A stretch of DNA of 33,442 nt from Hydrogenispora ethanolica (GCF_004340685.1 NZ_SLUN01000051.1:1-33442); one strand, 5' to 3'. Counted from the stretch's first letter, positions 16,739 through 25,178 are shown. The notes: generated from the sequence alone by a model not told the origin. Program-made: numbers and translations.

Positions 16739-17020
16739 CTAACGGCGCTCCGTTTCTCGGTCCGCCTCATCCAGTGCGCGGCTGGCGGCGCTCAACCGCC
16801 CCATCGTCAGGATACCCAGCAGATAACTGACCCAACATAAAACGATCACCCAGCCCCATCCGATCACGCGCTTCACCCCCGTAACAATATATTGCCCCAA
16901 TTGTTGCGTTATTCCCCTTGTCCAAAAATTGCTAACAGTTCTCCGTTTTACGGCAGTCAAGCCCTTTCCGGCGAAAAAGCAGAAAAGCCCGCCGCCATTC
17001 GGCAGCAGGCTTGGAGCCAT
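16739..17020 (-). CDS. Possible small single-span membrane protein
   Basis: The maximal frame of 93 codons contains one good membrane segment, GWGWVIVLCWVSYLLGIL, followed by the charged tail RLSAASRALDEADRETERR. The first ATG has GAAGG at fair spacing, but the first dozen codons coincide with the terminator hairpin of the RND operon. The true start may therefore be further in, for example a GTG at 16867 just after GGGGGTG, giving about 42 residues. I know no family. It is convergent with the pentapeptide gene. Confidence 0.35.
   Translation of the reverse strand: MAPSLLPNGGGLFCFFAGKGLTAVKRRTVSNFWTRGITQQLGQYIVTGVKRVIGWGWVIVLCWVSYLLGILTMGRLSAASRALDEADRETERR
16985..17012 (-). terminator. Terminator of the RND operon
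   Basis: A 12-bp stem (16985-16996 with 17001-17012) and 4-base loop. In minus-strand RNA the two imperfect positions become G-U pairs, while on the plus strand they are C-A mismatches, so the structure is oriented to the minus strand. TTTTCTGCTTTTT follows. Confidence 0.8.
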
Positions 17021-17065
17021 GGTTATTAACCTTCAATCAGGATTGGAGATCCGCGATTCGGCGGC

Positions 17066-20000
17066 TTAAAATTGATCGGCGCGCAATTCGCCGGTGGCCC
17101 GGAGCAGATTCACCTGATACACGTAGAGATCGCTCTTGGCCTGCTCACAATCGATCTCCGACTGGTTCAGCACCACCTGGGCGTCGAGTACATCCTTGAC
17201 CGTGGCCATGCCGACCCGCAGCTTGGCCTGGACCGAATCATAATAGGTCTGGTTGTAAGTGAGCTGAAGCTGACTGCTGCGGACCTTATCCAGTTGATTC
17301 AGGTAGCTGTAATAAGCGTCCTGCAGATCATAAGAGGCATTCTTTTCGGTCTTGCGCAGGGCATCCCGGGTCTGATCCCGCAATAGCAGGGCCTGCTTCT
17401 CCCGCTCCTCCCGGACCTTGCCGTCGAGGAAGGTCCAGCGCACCGTGACCGACAGCGTGCCATACTCCGGTTCACCATCAGGGCCGCTGTCGAAGAAACG
17501 CACCGGAACCAGGCTGGCGTCGCCGGCGACGGCCCATTCGCCGGGCGGATTGCTGCCGCTGTAATTGGTCAGCGAGAGGTTGCTCTCAAAATGTTCCCGC
17601 TGCAGATTCCAGTTGAAATTGATTCCTAGCCGCTTGGCCAGGCCGGCCAGCTTCAGGTTGATCTCCGCCCGGGTCAGGGCTTCCTGGCCCAGCTTCAGAT
17701 CCGGCCGGTTCTTGAGCGCTCTTTGATTGAGATCATTCAGATCCAGAGCGCCGGAAGCCTGTTCGATCGGAGCCAACTCCAGCTCCGTCTCGGAGGCCAG
17801 CCCCAGCAATTGCCGGAGCTTGAGGCGGGCCAACTGGTAGAGTTGCTGGGAACGGTTCAGGTTGGTCTCCGCCGTCGCCAGTTGGGCGGCAGCGCCCGTA
17901 TCGTCGCTGATGGTGGTGAACCCAAGCTTGGACCGGGCTTGCACCTCGTTATAGAATGCCTTGGTCCGCTCCAGGTTCTTGATGGCGATCTGCCAATCCC
18001 GGCCGGTCGAAAGTTCTTTCTGATAAGCGGTCACCACCTGGTAGATCAACTGCTGTTCCAACTGGTCGGCATTGAGCAGGTTCGTCTTGAGATTGGAGGC
18101 GGCGATCTGGTCCGACAACGATTGGACGCCCTGCAGGTTGGCCAGGGGGATCGACTTGGCGGCGGTGATCTTGAGGCCGGAGTCGTCATTGCTCGACCTG
18201 CCGCTGGGCGGAGTGGTATCGGTCAGTTCCGAGTAAACTTCGACCCCTTTCCCGCCGATGGTCTCCCTGTACTGCGACTGGGCAAGCTCCCGGGATTGGC
18301 GGATGCTCTTGCCATCCTCCCCGTTTTGCAACGCCAGACCGATCGCTTCCTTCAGAGTCAGTTGCTGGGCTGCGGCGCGGGCGGTTCCGGGAAAGATCAT
18401 TCCCGCTAATAACAGGATGACCAGCACTCCGACGCTGACAGCCGGTTTCGCCTTGCGGACCTTGAAACGGACCAGCAAGGATTCGAGCGAGATAAAAATG
18501 ACCGGGATCAACACCAGGGACAGGACGGTCGAGAAGATCAGGCCGCCGATGACTGTCCGCGCCAAGGGCGTTTGCGTCTCGGATCCTTCCCCTAGGCCCA
18601 AGGCCATCGGGACCAGACCCAAGGCCGTGGTGGCGGTGGTGATCAGGATCGGCCGCAAACGGGATTTGGCTCCGTTCAATACCGCGTCGCGCAGATCCAT
18701 TCCTTGGTCAATCAGGATCCGGATATAGCTGATGAGAACGATGGTGTTGTTGACCACGATCCCGCCGAGCATGATCAGGCCCAGATAGACCTGGCTATTG
18801 ATATTCGTATCGGTTATCAGCAAGGTGAGCAACACTCCTCCCAAGGCAAAGGGGATCGCCAGGATAATCACGAACGGGTCGAAGAAGGATTCGAATTGGG
18901 CGGCCATGACCATATAGACCAGGAGCAAGGAGAGCAGAATCGCCACTGCCATGTCCCGGGCCGATTCCTGCTGCTCCTGGTAGTCCCCGGAATAATAAAC
19001 CATTACGCCGGGCGGCAAGGATAGCGTTTCCACGGCCTCCTGAACATCTTGCATGGCCCCGGCCAAATCCCGTCCCGCGCTCAAGCTGGCCTGAACCGTA
19101 ATGTTGCGTTCCTGGTCTTTCCGTTCGATACTGACCGGGCCGTTAGTCTGAACGATCTGCACCACATTGGACAACTGCACTGCTCCTCCGGAGCTGGTGG
19201 GAACCATAATCCGCTGCAGATCCTGCCAACTCTTCCGATCGCTCTCCTGGAGAAATACCCGGACATCGGTTTCATCGCCATTGACCCGGTACACCGTGGC
19301 AATGTCGCCATCCATGTTCGTCTGAATCGCGGTGGCGATCCGGGCCGCGGTAAGTCCCAGATCGGCGGCGCGCTTCCGGTCGATCCGCATCGTCAGTTCG
19401 GGCCGGGCCTCTTCCCGCGACATATTGACATTGGAGAGGCCGGGAATCTGGCTGAGTTTATCCATGATCGCCACTGCAGCCTGCTGGGATAGGGCGGAGT
19501 CTTTGCCCCGGATATCGACAGCCACCGGGAACTGCGAACCGCCGTAGAACATCCGCATGCTGCTCTGAGCATAGATCCGCAGTCTGGCGCCGGAGATCTG
19601 CAACTTGGCGGTCAGATCGTCCACTATCGCCTGGGTGGTCCGTTTCCGTTCGTCCCGCCGCTGCAAACGCAGGGTCAGAAAGGACTGGTTGGGCGAATTG
19701 CTGGAGCCGGACCGGCCGCCGACCGATACTTCCATGTGCTCCAATTCCGGAACCAGCTTCGTAATCTGCTGTTCCAGGTTCTGGCTGTTGTGATCGGTCT
19801 CCTCCAGCCGGGTTCCGGTCGGCAACTGCATCGTGACGGAGATTACGCCCTCATCGGTCGCTTGGACCAGCTCGGTCCCGATGAAGGGATAGAGCGCCAA
19901 CGTTGCGACAAAGATGAGCCCGCAGACCCCGGTGACCAGTCCCTTATGGCTCAGGCACCAGTCCAAGGTCCGGACGTAAGCGTTTTCCCAGCCGGCTTGG

Positions 20001-21529
20001 AGCCGGTTCAAAAAACCGCCGAGCCCCCGGGATTCCGATTCGGAATCCAGATCGCGGCCGCGCAAGAATTTGGCGCAGAGCATCGGGATCAGGGTTACGG
20101 CCACCAGCAACGAGCAGAGAATCGAGAAAATGACAATAAAGGACAGCTCTTTAAAGATAATCCCCGAGCGTCCGGCGATATAAAGCAGCGGAAAGAAAAC
20201 ACAGATATGGGTAAGCGTCGAGGCGGAGATGGCCGGTCCCATCTCGCTGGTTCCACTGAGCGCCGCGGCTGCCAGGCCGTCACGGTTTTTGTGGTAGTGG
20301 CGGAAGATGTTGTCGAGGACCACCACCGCGTTATCGACCAGCATCCCGACGCCCAGCGCCAAGCCGCCCAATGAAAAGGTGTTTAAGGACATATTGGAAA
20401 AATAGGCCAGCATCAGGGTGATGACGATCGATACCGGCATCGCCACGCCGATGATCAGGGTGGCCCGGATATTATGGAAGAAAAAGAGCAGAATCAGCGC
20501 TGCCATCACTCCGCCGATCATCGCCTCCCGGGAGACGCTATGCACCGCCCGGCGAATATAAATGGAATCGTCATTCAGAACCCGCAGGCTAATCTGGGGA
20601 TAGGCCCGCTGCAGGCTCTCGATGGCGCGGTACATTCCGTCGGCCACGGCAATGGTATTGAATCCGGAACGTTTTTGGACGGAGATCTGAATTCCCGGTT
20701 TGCCGTCGATCCGGACATAGGCGGTGGTCGTGGCGTACCCCGGTTCCACGGTGGCCAAGTCCTTCAGATAAACCGGGATGTTATTCCTGGTGGTGACCAC
20801 GATGTTGCGGATCTCATCCAAGCTCTGGAACTGTCCCTGGGTCCGCAGCAGAAAATCGCCCACGCCCACCGCCAGGTGCCCGGCCGGCTCCATGGAGTTC
20901 TCATTGCTCAGGACCGTGGCCACCTGATCGGCGGCGATTTCCAGCGCCTGGAGCCGGTCTTGTTTCAGATGAACCTGGATCTCCTCGCTCTGGCCGCCCC
21001 GGACATCGACCCGGGCCACGCCATTGACTTTCTGCAGTTGATAACTGAGTTCGTCGTCCGCCAGTTTCCGGAGGGAACCCGCGTCCAACCTCGTTGAGGA
21101 GAGTCCGATGGTCATCACCGGCGACTGGGAGGGATCATACTTGAAGATCGCCGGGATGTCGGCATCATCGGGCAAACGGCTCTTGACCCGGTCGAGCGCC
21201 GCCCGGATATCGTTGGTCGCTTCGTCCAGGTTGAGTCCCCAGTTGAAATTGACGGTCACCCGCGAGGAACCTTCCTGTGACGTGGAGGTGATCGACTTGA
21301 CCTGATTGACGCCGGAGACGGCCTGCTCAATGGGGATGGTGATTAATTGCTCGATCTCTTCTGGTCCGGCTCCGGAATAACTGGTACTGACATTGATCGC
21401 CGGATACGTAATCTGGGGAAACAGATCGATCGGCATTTTGGAACTGCTCAAGATTCCCAGCACTCCGAGGGCCAGGAAGAACATGGCGGTTGTGATCGGC
21501 CGTTTGATACAGAAATCAGTAATCTTCAC
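17066..21529 (-). CDS. RND efflux permease fused to a TolC-like outer-membrane factor
   Basis: One 1487-codon frame. Residues 1-1022 are a complete HAE1-type RND pump: MKITDFCIKRPITTAMF opening, FPQITYP, TM4 GMLVDNAVVVLDN keeping D399 but with N400 at the second acidic site, and TM10 GGIVVNNTIVLISY with N927 where AcrB has Lys. Residues 1023-1054 read like a Sec signal peptide: KVRKAK, then VSVGVLVILLLAGMIF, then a PGTARAAA cleavage-like end. Residues 1055-1487 are a full TolC-family channel (QQLTLKEAIGLALQNG start; paired helical repeats ending AKLRVGMATVKDVLDAQVVLNQSEID). The start is GTG, and its GTGA overlaps the adaptor stop. There is no internal start or ribosome binding site at the junction. 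Confidence 0.93.
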   Translation of the reverse strand: MKITDFCIKRPITTAMFFLALGVLGILSSSKMPIDLFPQITYPAINVSTSYSGAGPEEIEQLITIPIEQAVSGVNQVKSITSTSQEGSSRVTVNFNWGLNLDEATNDIRAALDRVKSRLPDDADIPAIFKYDPSQSPVMTIGLSSTRLDAGSLRKLADDELSYQLQKVNGVARVDVRGGQSEEIQVHLKQDRLQALEIAADQVATVLSNENSMEPAGHLAVGVGDFLLRTQGQFQSLDEIRNIVVTTRNNIPVYLKDLATVEPGYATTTAYVRIDGKPGIQISVQKRSGFNTIAVADGMYRAIESLQRAYPQISLRVLNDDSIYIRRAVHSVSREAMIGGVMAALILLFFFHNIRATLIIGVAMPVSIVITLMLAYFSNMSLNTFSLGGLALGVGMLVDNAVVVLDNIFRHYHKNRDGLAAAALSGTSEMGPAISASTLTHICVFFPLLYIAGRSGIIFKELSFIVIFSILCSLLVAVTLIPMLCAKFLRGRDLDSESESRGLGGFLNRLQAGWENAYVRTLDWCLSHKGLVTGVCGLIFVATLALYPFIGTELVQATDEGVISVTMQLPTGTRLEETDHNSQNLEQQITKLVPELEHMEVSVGGRSGSSNSPNQSFLTLRLQRRDERKRTTQAIVDDLTAKLQISGARLRIYAQSSMRMFYGGSQFPVAVDIRGKDSALSQQAAVAIMDKLSQIPGLSNVNMSREEARPELTMRIDRKRAADLGLTAARIATAIQTNMDGDIATVYRVNGDETDVRVFLQESDRKSWQDLQRIMVPTSSGGAVQLSNVVQIVQTNGPVSIERKDQERNITVQASLSAGRDLAGAMQDVQEAVETLSLPPGVMVYYSGDYQEQQESARDMAVAILLSLLLVYMVMAAQFESFFDPFVIILAIPFALGGVLLTLLITDTNINSQVYLGLIMLGGIVVNNTIVLISYIRILIDQGMDLRDAVLNGAKSRLRPILITTATTALGLVPMALGLGEGSETQTPLARTVIGGLIFSTVLSLVLIPVIFISLESLLVRFKVRKAKPAVSVGVLVILLLAGMIFPGTARAAAQQLTLKEAIGLALQNGEDGKSIRQSRELAQSQYRETIGGKGVEVYSELTDTTPPSGRSSNDDSGLKITAAKSIPLANLQGVQSLSDQIAASNLKTNLLNADQLEQQLIYQVVTAYQKELSTGRDWQIAIKNLERTKAFYNEVQARSKLGFTTISDDTGAAAQLATAETNLNRSQQLYQLARLKLRQLLGLASETELELAPIEQASGALDLNDLNQRALKNRPDLKLGQEALTRAEINLKLAGLAKRLGINFNWNLQREHFESNLSLTNYSGSNPPGEWAVAGDASLVPVRFFDSGPDGEPEYGTLSVTVRWTFLDGKVREEREKQALLLRDQTRDALRKTEKNASYDLQDAYYSYLNQLDKVRSSQLQLTYNQTYYDSVQAKLRVGMATVKDVLDAQVVLNQSEIDCEQAKSDLYVYQVNLLRATGELRADQF
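18365..18465 (-). other. Junction between pump and channel domains: embedded signal peptide
   Basis: This stretch encodes the basic residues after the last RND helix, a 16-residue hydrophobic core and the ARAAA motif that begins the TolC-like part. RND C-termini lie in the cytoplasm, so a signal peptide here has the correct topology to pass the channel domain across the inner membrane. Whether signal peptidase cuts it is inference. Confidence 0.7.
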
Positions 21530-22809
21530 CGGCCGCCACCCGCTTTCCGGTCCGATTCCGCCGGCCGGCCCGGTTGGCCCGGCCGTTGTCCTGGGTCATT
21601 CCCCGGCGAGCTGCTGCCTCCGGCGTCCGCTCCGCGCTGCCGGCGGCCGTCGCCGCCGCCCATCAACTGTACCGGTTGGCCGTCCCGCAACCGGTTCTGG
21701 CCGAGGACCACCACCGGGTCTCCCGCGCTGATCCCGGCGACGACCTCAACCCGGCCTTCGGCCATCAGCCCCAACTCCACCGGGCGGAAACGGGCCATAT
21801 TTTTCGCTGCCACAAAGACTCCCTGCCGGCCGTCCTGATTGACTACGGCATCGACTGGAACGACCAGGGCCGCGGTTTTCTCACCCAGCAGGATTTCGGC
21901 GGTTCCAAACATGCCCGGCAACAGTTTTCGCTCGGGGTTCCGGATCCGGGCCGACAGATTGAGCGTCCGGGTCTGGGAATCATACGTGGGGGCCACCTCG
22001 TCGATCTGGCCGCTAAACCGCTGCTCGCCGTAAGCGTCGGTTATAAAAGCGACTTGGGTATTCTTGCGGAGCGCCGGCGCATCCTTCTGGTCGACATGGA
22101 AGACCAGTTTGACCTGGCTGAGGTCGGCCACATTCACAATGGTCGATCCGGTGGTCAGGTTCATCCCTTCCGTGACCAGCTTGTGAGTGACCACGCCGCC
22201 CGTGGGACTGTAAACCTTGGTCTGATTGAGCTGCAACTTTAAGAGATCATAATTCCGTTCCGCCCCGCGCAGCTGGGACCGCAAGGCATCCAAAGAGGCT
22301 TGGGCGGTTTTGTAAGCGTTGTCCACATTTTCGAAATCGCGTTGCGATATATAACGCTCTTTCAATAGCTCCTGATACCGGTCGCGGTCGGCTTTACTCT
22401 GGGCCACATCCAATTCGGCCTGGTGGATATTGGCCCGGGTGCTCCCGAGGCTGGCCTCGCTCTGCTGCAGCTGCAGCCGGATGGACTCGTCGTCCATCAC
22501 CGCCAGGAGCTGTCCCTTATGCACGGTGGAGCCTTCATCCACGAGCAGCGAAACCAGCCGGCCGCTGATGCGCGGTTGCACCGCGAGCTCATTGTCGGCG
22601 GTGATGTTGCCGACCATTTTCAGGGTCTGCCGGATCGGCTGCGGCTGCACCGGTACGGCCCGGACCATCGGCACCGAGCTCCGGGTCTGATTCTTCTGCT
22701 GGCTGGCTTGGGCCAGCAGAGTCTGATTTTGCACGATCTTCATCCGAATTCTGTAGCCGACCAGTCCCACCAGGACGATCGCCAGGACAATCAAGATCCA
22801 TTTTCTCAC
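21526..22809 (-). CDS. RND efflux periplasmic adaptor (HlyD/MFP family)
   Basis: I start at GTG 22809 because AGAGGGGG lies about seven bases before it and VRKWILIVLAIVLVG is a clean N-terminal anchor; the longer frame to 22917 adds 36 unlikely residues. In the 427-residue product, residues 72-106 (ISGRLVSLLVDEGSTVHKGQ) and about 198-232 (VYSPTGGVVTHKLVTEG) are the two lipoyl half-motifs around an alpha-helical hairpin at 107-196. The beta-barrel and membrane-proximal domains follow (GQIDEVAPTYDSQTRTL, LLPGMFGTAEI). The last 44 residues are a low-complexity Gly/Arg/Pro tail. It bridges pump and channel in the periplasm. Its TGA overlaps the GTG of the pump gene, indicating coupled translation. 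Confidence 0.95.
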   Translation of the reverse strand: MRKWILIVLAIVLVGLVGYRIRMKIVQNQTLLAQASQQKNQTRSSVPMVRAVPVQPQPIRQTLKMVGNITADNELAVQPRISGRLVSLLVDEGSTVHKGQLLAVMDDESIRLQLQQSEASLGSTRANIHQAELDVAQSKADRDRYQELLKERYISQRDFENVDNAYKTAQASLDALRSQLRGAERNYDLLKLQLNQTKVYSPTGGVVTHKLVTEGMNLTTGSTIVNVADLSQVKLVFHVDQKDAPALRKNTQVAFITDAYGEQRFSGQIDEVAPTYDSQTRTLNLSARIRNPERKLLPGMFGTAEILLGEKTAALVVPVDAVVNQDGRQGVFVAAKNMARFRPVELGLMAEGRVEVVAGISAGDPVVVLGQNRLRDGQPVQLMGGGDGRRQRGADAGGSSSPGNDPGQRPGQPGRPAESDRKAGGGR

Positions 22810-22953
22810 GCCAAGGCCCCCTCTGTAAGATCTCACAGCAGCATGTTCATTGGTTATTGATGGATAGACGACATCAGTCGCGAAAAAGTTCAGGCGCGGT
22901 ACCGGGAATTTCTTCATCCCGCACGCCGGCGCCAGGCCGGGGCCCGGCCCATT

Positions 22954-23394
22954 TTAGTCCGGGCGTTCCAACCCCTGATCGCAAATGGTTTGAAGCTTGC
23001 CCAGCAACTGGATTAGGCTGGCCGTCTCCGCCGCCGATAACGGCGCCAGCATCTCCATGACATAATGGTTGTGGTCCGGCACGACCCGGCTCCGCAGCGC
23101 CCGGCCGGCGCCGGTCAGTTGCACCCGGATGACCCGGCGGTCTTCCCGGTCCCGTACCCGCTCGACCAGTCCCCGCTGCTCCAGATGGTCGATGAGCGCC
23201 GTGATGTTGCTGTTCACCCGGAGCAACCTCTGGCTTAACTCGCTCAGCGTCAGGACCTCCTCGCCCAGGTTGCGCAGAATGCCATACTCCACGCCCGACA
23301 GCCCGTAGCGGTCCAGGTCCCGTTGCAGGAGCTTGCCCAATTTCCCACTGACTTGAATCAGCGCCCGTTTCAAAACTATCTTTTGCTCTTCCAA
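22954..23394 (-). CDS. MarR family transcriptional regulator
   Basis: The 146-residue protein shows the winged-helix order of MarR: LDRYGLSGVEYGILRNLGE, then LTLSELSQRLLRVNSNITALIDHLEQRGLVERV as recognition helix, and the wing DREDRRVIRVQLTGAG. Dimerisation helices lie at both ends. The start is TTG at 23394, supported by AAGGGGG four bases upstream. It is the first gene of the efflux operon; the adaptor begins 144 bp downstream. MarR proteins usually repress such pumps and are released by phenolic or lipophilic ligands. A perfect palindrome touching its own -10 supports autorepression of the whole operon. Confidence 0.95.
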   Translation of the reverse strand: MEEQKIVLKRALIQVSGKLGKLLQRDLDRYGLSGVEYGILRNLGEEVLTLSELSQRLLRVNSNITALIDHLEQRGLVERVRDREDRRVIRVQLTGAGRALRSRVVPDHNHYVMEMLAPLSAAETASLIQLLGKLQTICDQGLERPD

Positions 23395-23417
23395 ATTTCC
23401 CCCTTATTTCATTCGAA

Positions 23418-23442
23418 AATATTTCATCTATGAAATATTATA
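23418..23442 (-). promoter_or_regulatory. MarR-type operator overlapping the -10 box of the efflux operon
   Basis: AATATTTCAT (23418-23427) and ATGAAATATT (23430-23439) form a perfect 10+10 palindrome with a 2-bp centre. On the minus strand a TATAAT box occupies 23437-23442, so binding would cover the promoter and start site. The -35 is poor (TTATTG at 17-bp spacing). Confidence 0.75.
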
Positions 23443-23613
23443 ACATATTCCTTCATCCCCAATAAAAAGAATGACGCTGAAAAATCAAATTTTGGACCGT
23501 TTTTTGAAAACGTCCGCCGACCGTCGGCGGCGTATTCCGGACCTTCCCAAGCAGCCGGCATAATAATCCATCCCCGTTGGCAGGCATTGACTTTTGCACA
23601 ACAATATTGCCGG

Positions 23614-23642
23614 TTGTATTCCAGGGGGATCAATGGTATACT
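23614..23642 (+). promoter_or_regulatory. Weak candidate promoter of the flavin oxidoreductase gene
   Basis: TTGTAT (23614-23619) and TATACT (23637-23642) are 17 bases apart and about 60 bases before the chosen TTG start. The -35 match is poor. Confidence 0.35.
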
Positions 23643-23700
23643 TGGCGAAATTGCTGAAATAATCCGGCGGGTTTATTCCCTGCCGAATGAGGAGGATATA

Positions 23701-24666
23701 TTGCTGCCAAAACTGAAGATCGCTCATATGTTACCGCGGATCCCGGTCATTCAAGGCGGAATGGCCGTCAAAGTCTCCACCGGGAGACTGGCGGCGGCCG
23801 TCGCCAACGCCGGCGGCATCGGCACCATTGCCGGAACCGGCTTGACCGATGCGGAGCTGCGGTCGGAGATTCAAACCGCCCGTTCCTTATCGGACGGCTA
23901 TATCGGAGTGAATGTTTTGTTCGCGGCCAAGCGCTTCTCGGAGTTGATGCTGACCGCGCTCCGCGAAAAGGTCGATTTCGTCATCTCCGGGGCCGGCTTC
24001 TCGCGCGACATGTTCCAATGGGGCCGGGAACACAAGATTCCGGTTCTGGCCATCGTCTCGTCGGCCCGGCTGGCGCGGCTGGCCGAAAAGCTGGGCGCCG
24101 CCGCGGTGGTGGTCGAAGGGAAGGAAGCCGGCGGTCATCTGGGCACGGACCGCCCCATCGCCGCGCTCGTCCCGGAAGTCGCCGCCAGCGTCAGGATCCC
24201 GGTGGTGGCGGCCGGCGGGATCACCGACGGTTTTGATATCGCCCGCATGCTCAGGCTGGGAGCTTCCGGCGTCCAGATGGCCACCCGCTTTGTGGCCAGC
24301 CGGGAGTGCGAGGCGCACGCCAATTTCAAAGCGCAGTACCTGGCGGCCAACGCCGAGGATGTGACGCTGATCGATAGTCCGGTCGGCCTGCCGGGCCGGG
24401 CCATCAGCAACCATTTCACCCGCAGCATCGCCGGAGCGCTCCGTTCCAAGATCCAGCATTGCGACGGCTGCCTCAAACACTGCAGCGCCAAGTTTTGCAT
24501 CCTGGATGCCCTGCGCAAGGCCGTTAGCGGCGACACCCAGAACGGCCTGGTCTTTTCCGGCGAGTTTGTGGGCAGGATCAAGGAGATCCTGCCGGTCCAG
24601 GAGATCATGGACCGCCTCGTCGCTCAGATGGAACAGGCTTTCATCCCGGAGCATTCGACCCCCTAA
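23701..24666 (+). CDS. Nitronate monooxygenase / FabK-like NAD(P)H-dependent flavin oxidoreductase
   Basis: I start at TTG 23701 because GAGGAGG lies five bases before it and family homology begins at once (PRIPVIQGGMAVKVSTGRLAAAV, shortened: IPVIQGGM, LAAAVANAGGIGTI). The longer frame from 23587 is mostly non-homologous leader. The 321-residue TIM barrel shows GKEAGGHLGTD with the active-site His146, VVAAGGITDGFDIARML and GASGVQMATRF for FMN phosphate. Near the end C254-x2-C-x3-C-x4-C266 forms a cysteine cluster seen in the Clostridia-type branch. These enzymes oxidise nitronates or act as FMN-dependent enoyl-ACP reductases; the sequence alone does not decide. A strong terminator follows. 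Confidence 0.9.
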   Translation: MLPKLKIAHMLPRIPVIQGGMAVKVSTGRLAAAVANAGGIGTIAGTGLTDAELRSEIQTARSLSDGYIGVNVLFAAKRFSELMLTALREKVDFVISGAGFSRDMFQWGREHKIPVLAIVSSARLARLAEKLGAAAVVVEGKEAGGHLGTDRPIAALVPEVAASVRIPVVAAGGITDGFDIARMLRLGASGVQMATRFVASRECEAHANFKAQYLAANAEDVTLIDSPVGLPGRAISNHFTRSIAGALRSKIQHCDGCLKHCSAKFCILDALRKAVSGDTQNGLVFSGEFVGRIKEILPVQEIMDRLVAQMEQAFIPEHSTP

Positions 24667-24679
24667 CCCCCAATTAAAA

Positions 24680-24713
24680 AAGCGGACTGTTTACAGCAGT
24701 CCGCTTCGTTTTT
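24680..24713 (+). terminator. Rho-independent terminator of the flavin oxidoreductase gene
   Basis: AAGCGGACTG (24680-24689) pairs with CAGTCCGCTT (24697-24706) around a 7-base loop, followed by CGTTTTT. It is 14 bases after the stop codon. Confidence 0.9.
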
Positions 24714-24890
24714 GGCATCACAAACTATTTTGGGGCGGAAAGAGCGCATCGCCCTTCTTCTAAAAAGCCATGATAAAGTCTCTTTCCAACCGATTCAACC
24801 TATAAAAGGTTAAAAATCGACTTTATCACTTGCTTTTCTGAGCTTTTGTGAACACCCCGACCTGCGGACGGGGTTTATCACAACGCTTCT

Positions 24891-25142
24891 AATTCCCTTA
24901 GCAACCCTGAAGATCCATTTTCCACTCCGGCGAAATCCCATAGCGCTCCCGCCAACTGCATTGGCAGGCCATCCCATGAGCATTGCGGCCCGGGAAATTG
25001 CAATTTCACTCCGGCGAATTACATTGGCGGGATGGCAAATTGAAATTCCAGCCCCGAGAATCGAATGATCGCCACGGAAAAACAAGATGGCGCCGGAAAG
25101 CAATCCCAAAACCGTCCCCAAAATTAAAATTTCAGGAAGTGA
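24891..25142. repeat. Degenerate 21-bp tandem array, family 2 (12 units)
   Basis: Twelve consecutive units of exactly 21 bp run without an indel from 24891 to 25142. The clearest unit is at 24996-25016 and begins AATTGCAATTTCACTCCGG; units at 25017 and 25038 open AATTACATTGG and AATTGAAATTCC. Most units open with an AATT- or AAAT-like tetrad and end in a C/G-rich stretch. The array fills most of the 500-bp gap between the flavin oxidoreductase terminator and the GH2 terminator. Small open frames across it read as heptads (GKLQFHS, GELHWRD, GKLKFQP), but no ribosome binding site supports translation. Confidence 0.75.
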
Positions 25143-25145
25143 AAC

Positions 25146-25169
25146 GGGGCAGGCCCGGAAGCCTGCCCC
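25146..25169 (-). terminator. Terminator after the GH2 gene
   Basis: GGGGCAGGC (25146-25154) pairs perfectly with GCCTGCCCC (25161-25169) around a 6-base loop, 9 bases after the GH2 stop. The T tract on the minus strand is short (GTTTC), so it may be leaky. Confidence 0.6.
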
Positions 25170-25178
25170 TGTTGATGA

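Noticed and set aside
18365..18465. Two separate genes (pump and TolC) with an internal start
   Set aside because: No ATG/GTG/TTG with a ribosome binding site lies at the junction and the frame is continuous, so I call one gene; cleavage after translation remains possible.
22810..22917. Longer N-terminus for the periplasmic adaptor
   Set aside because: The extra 36 residues precede a clear ribosome binding site and an N-terminal membrane anchor, so they are upstream untranslated sequence.
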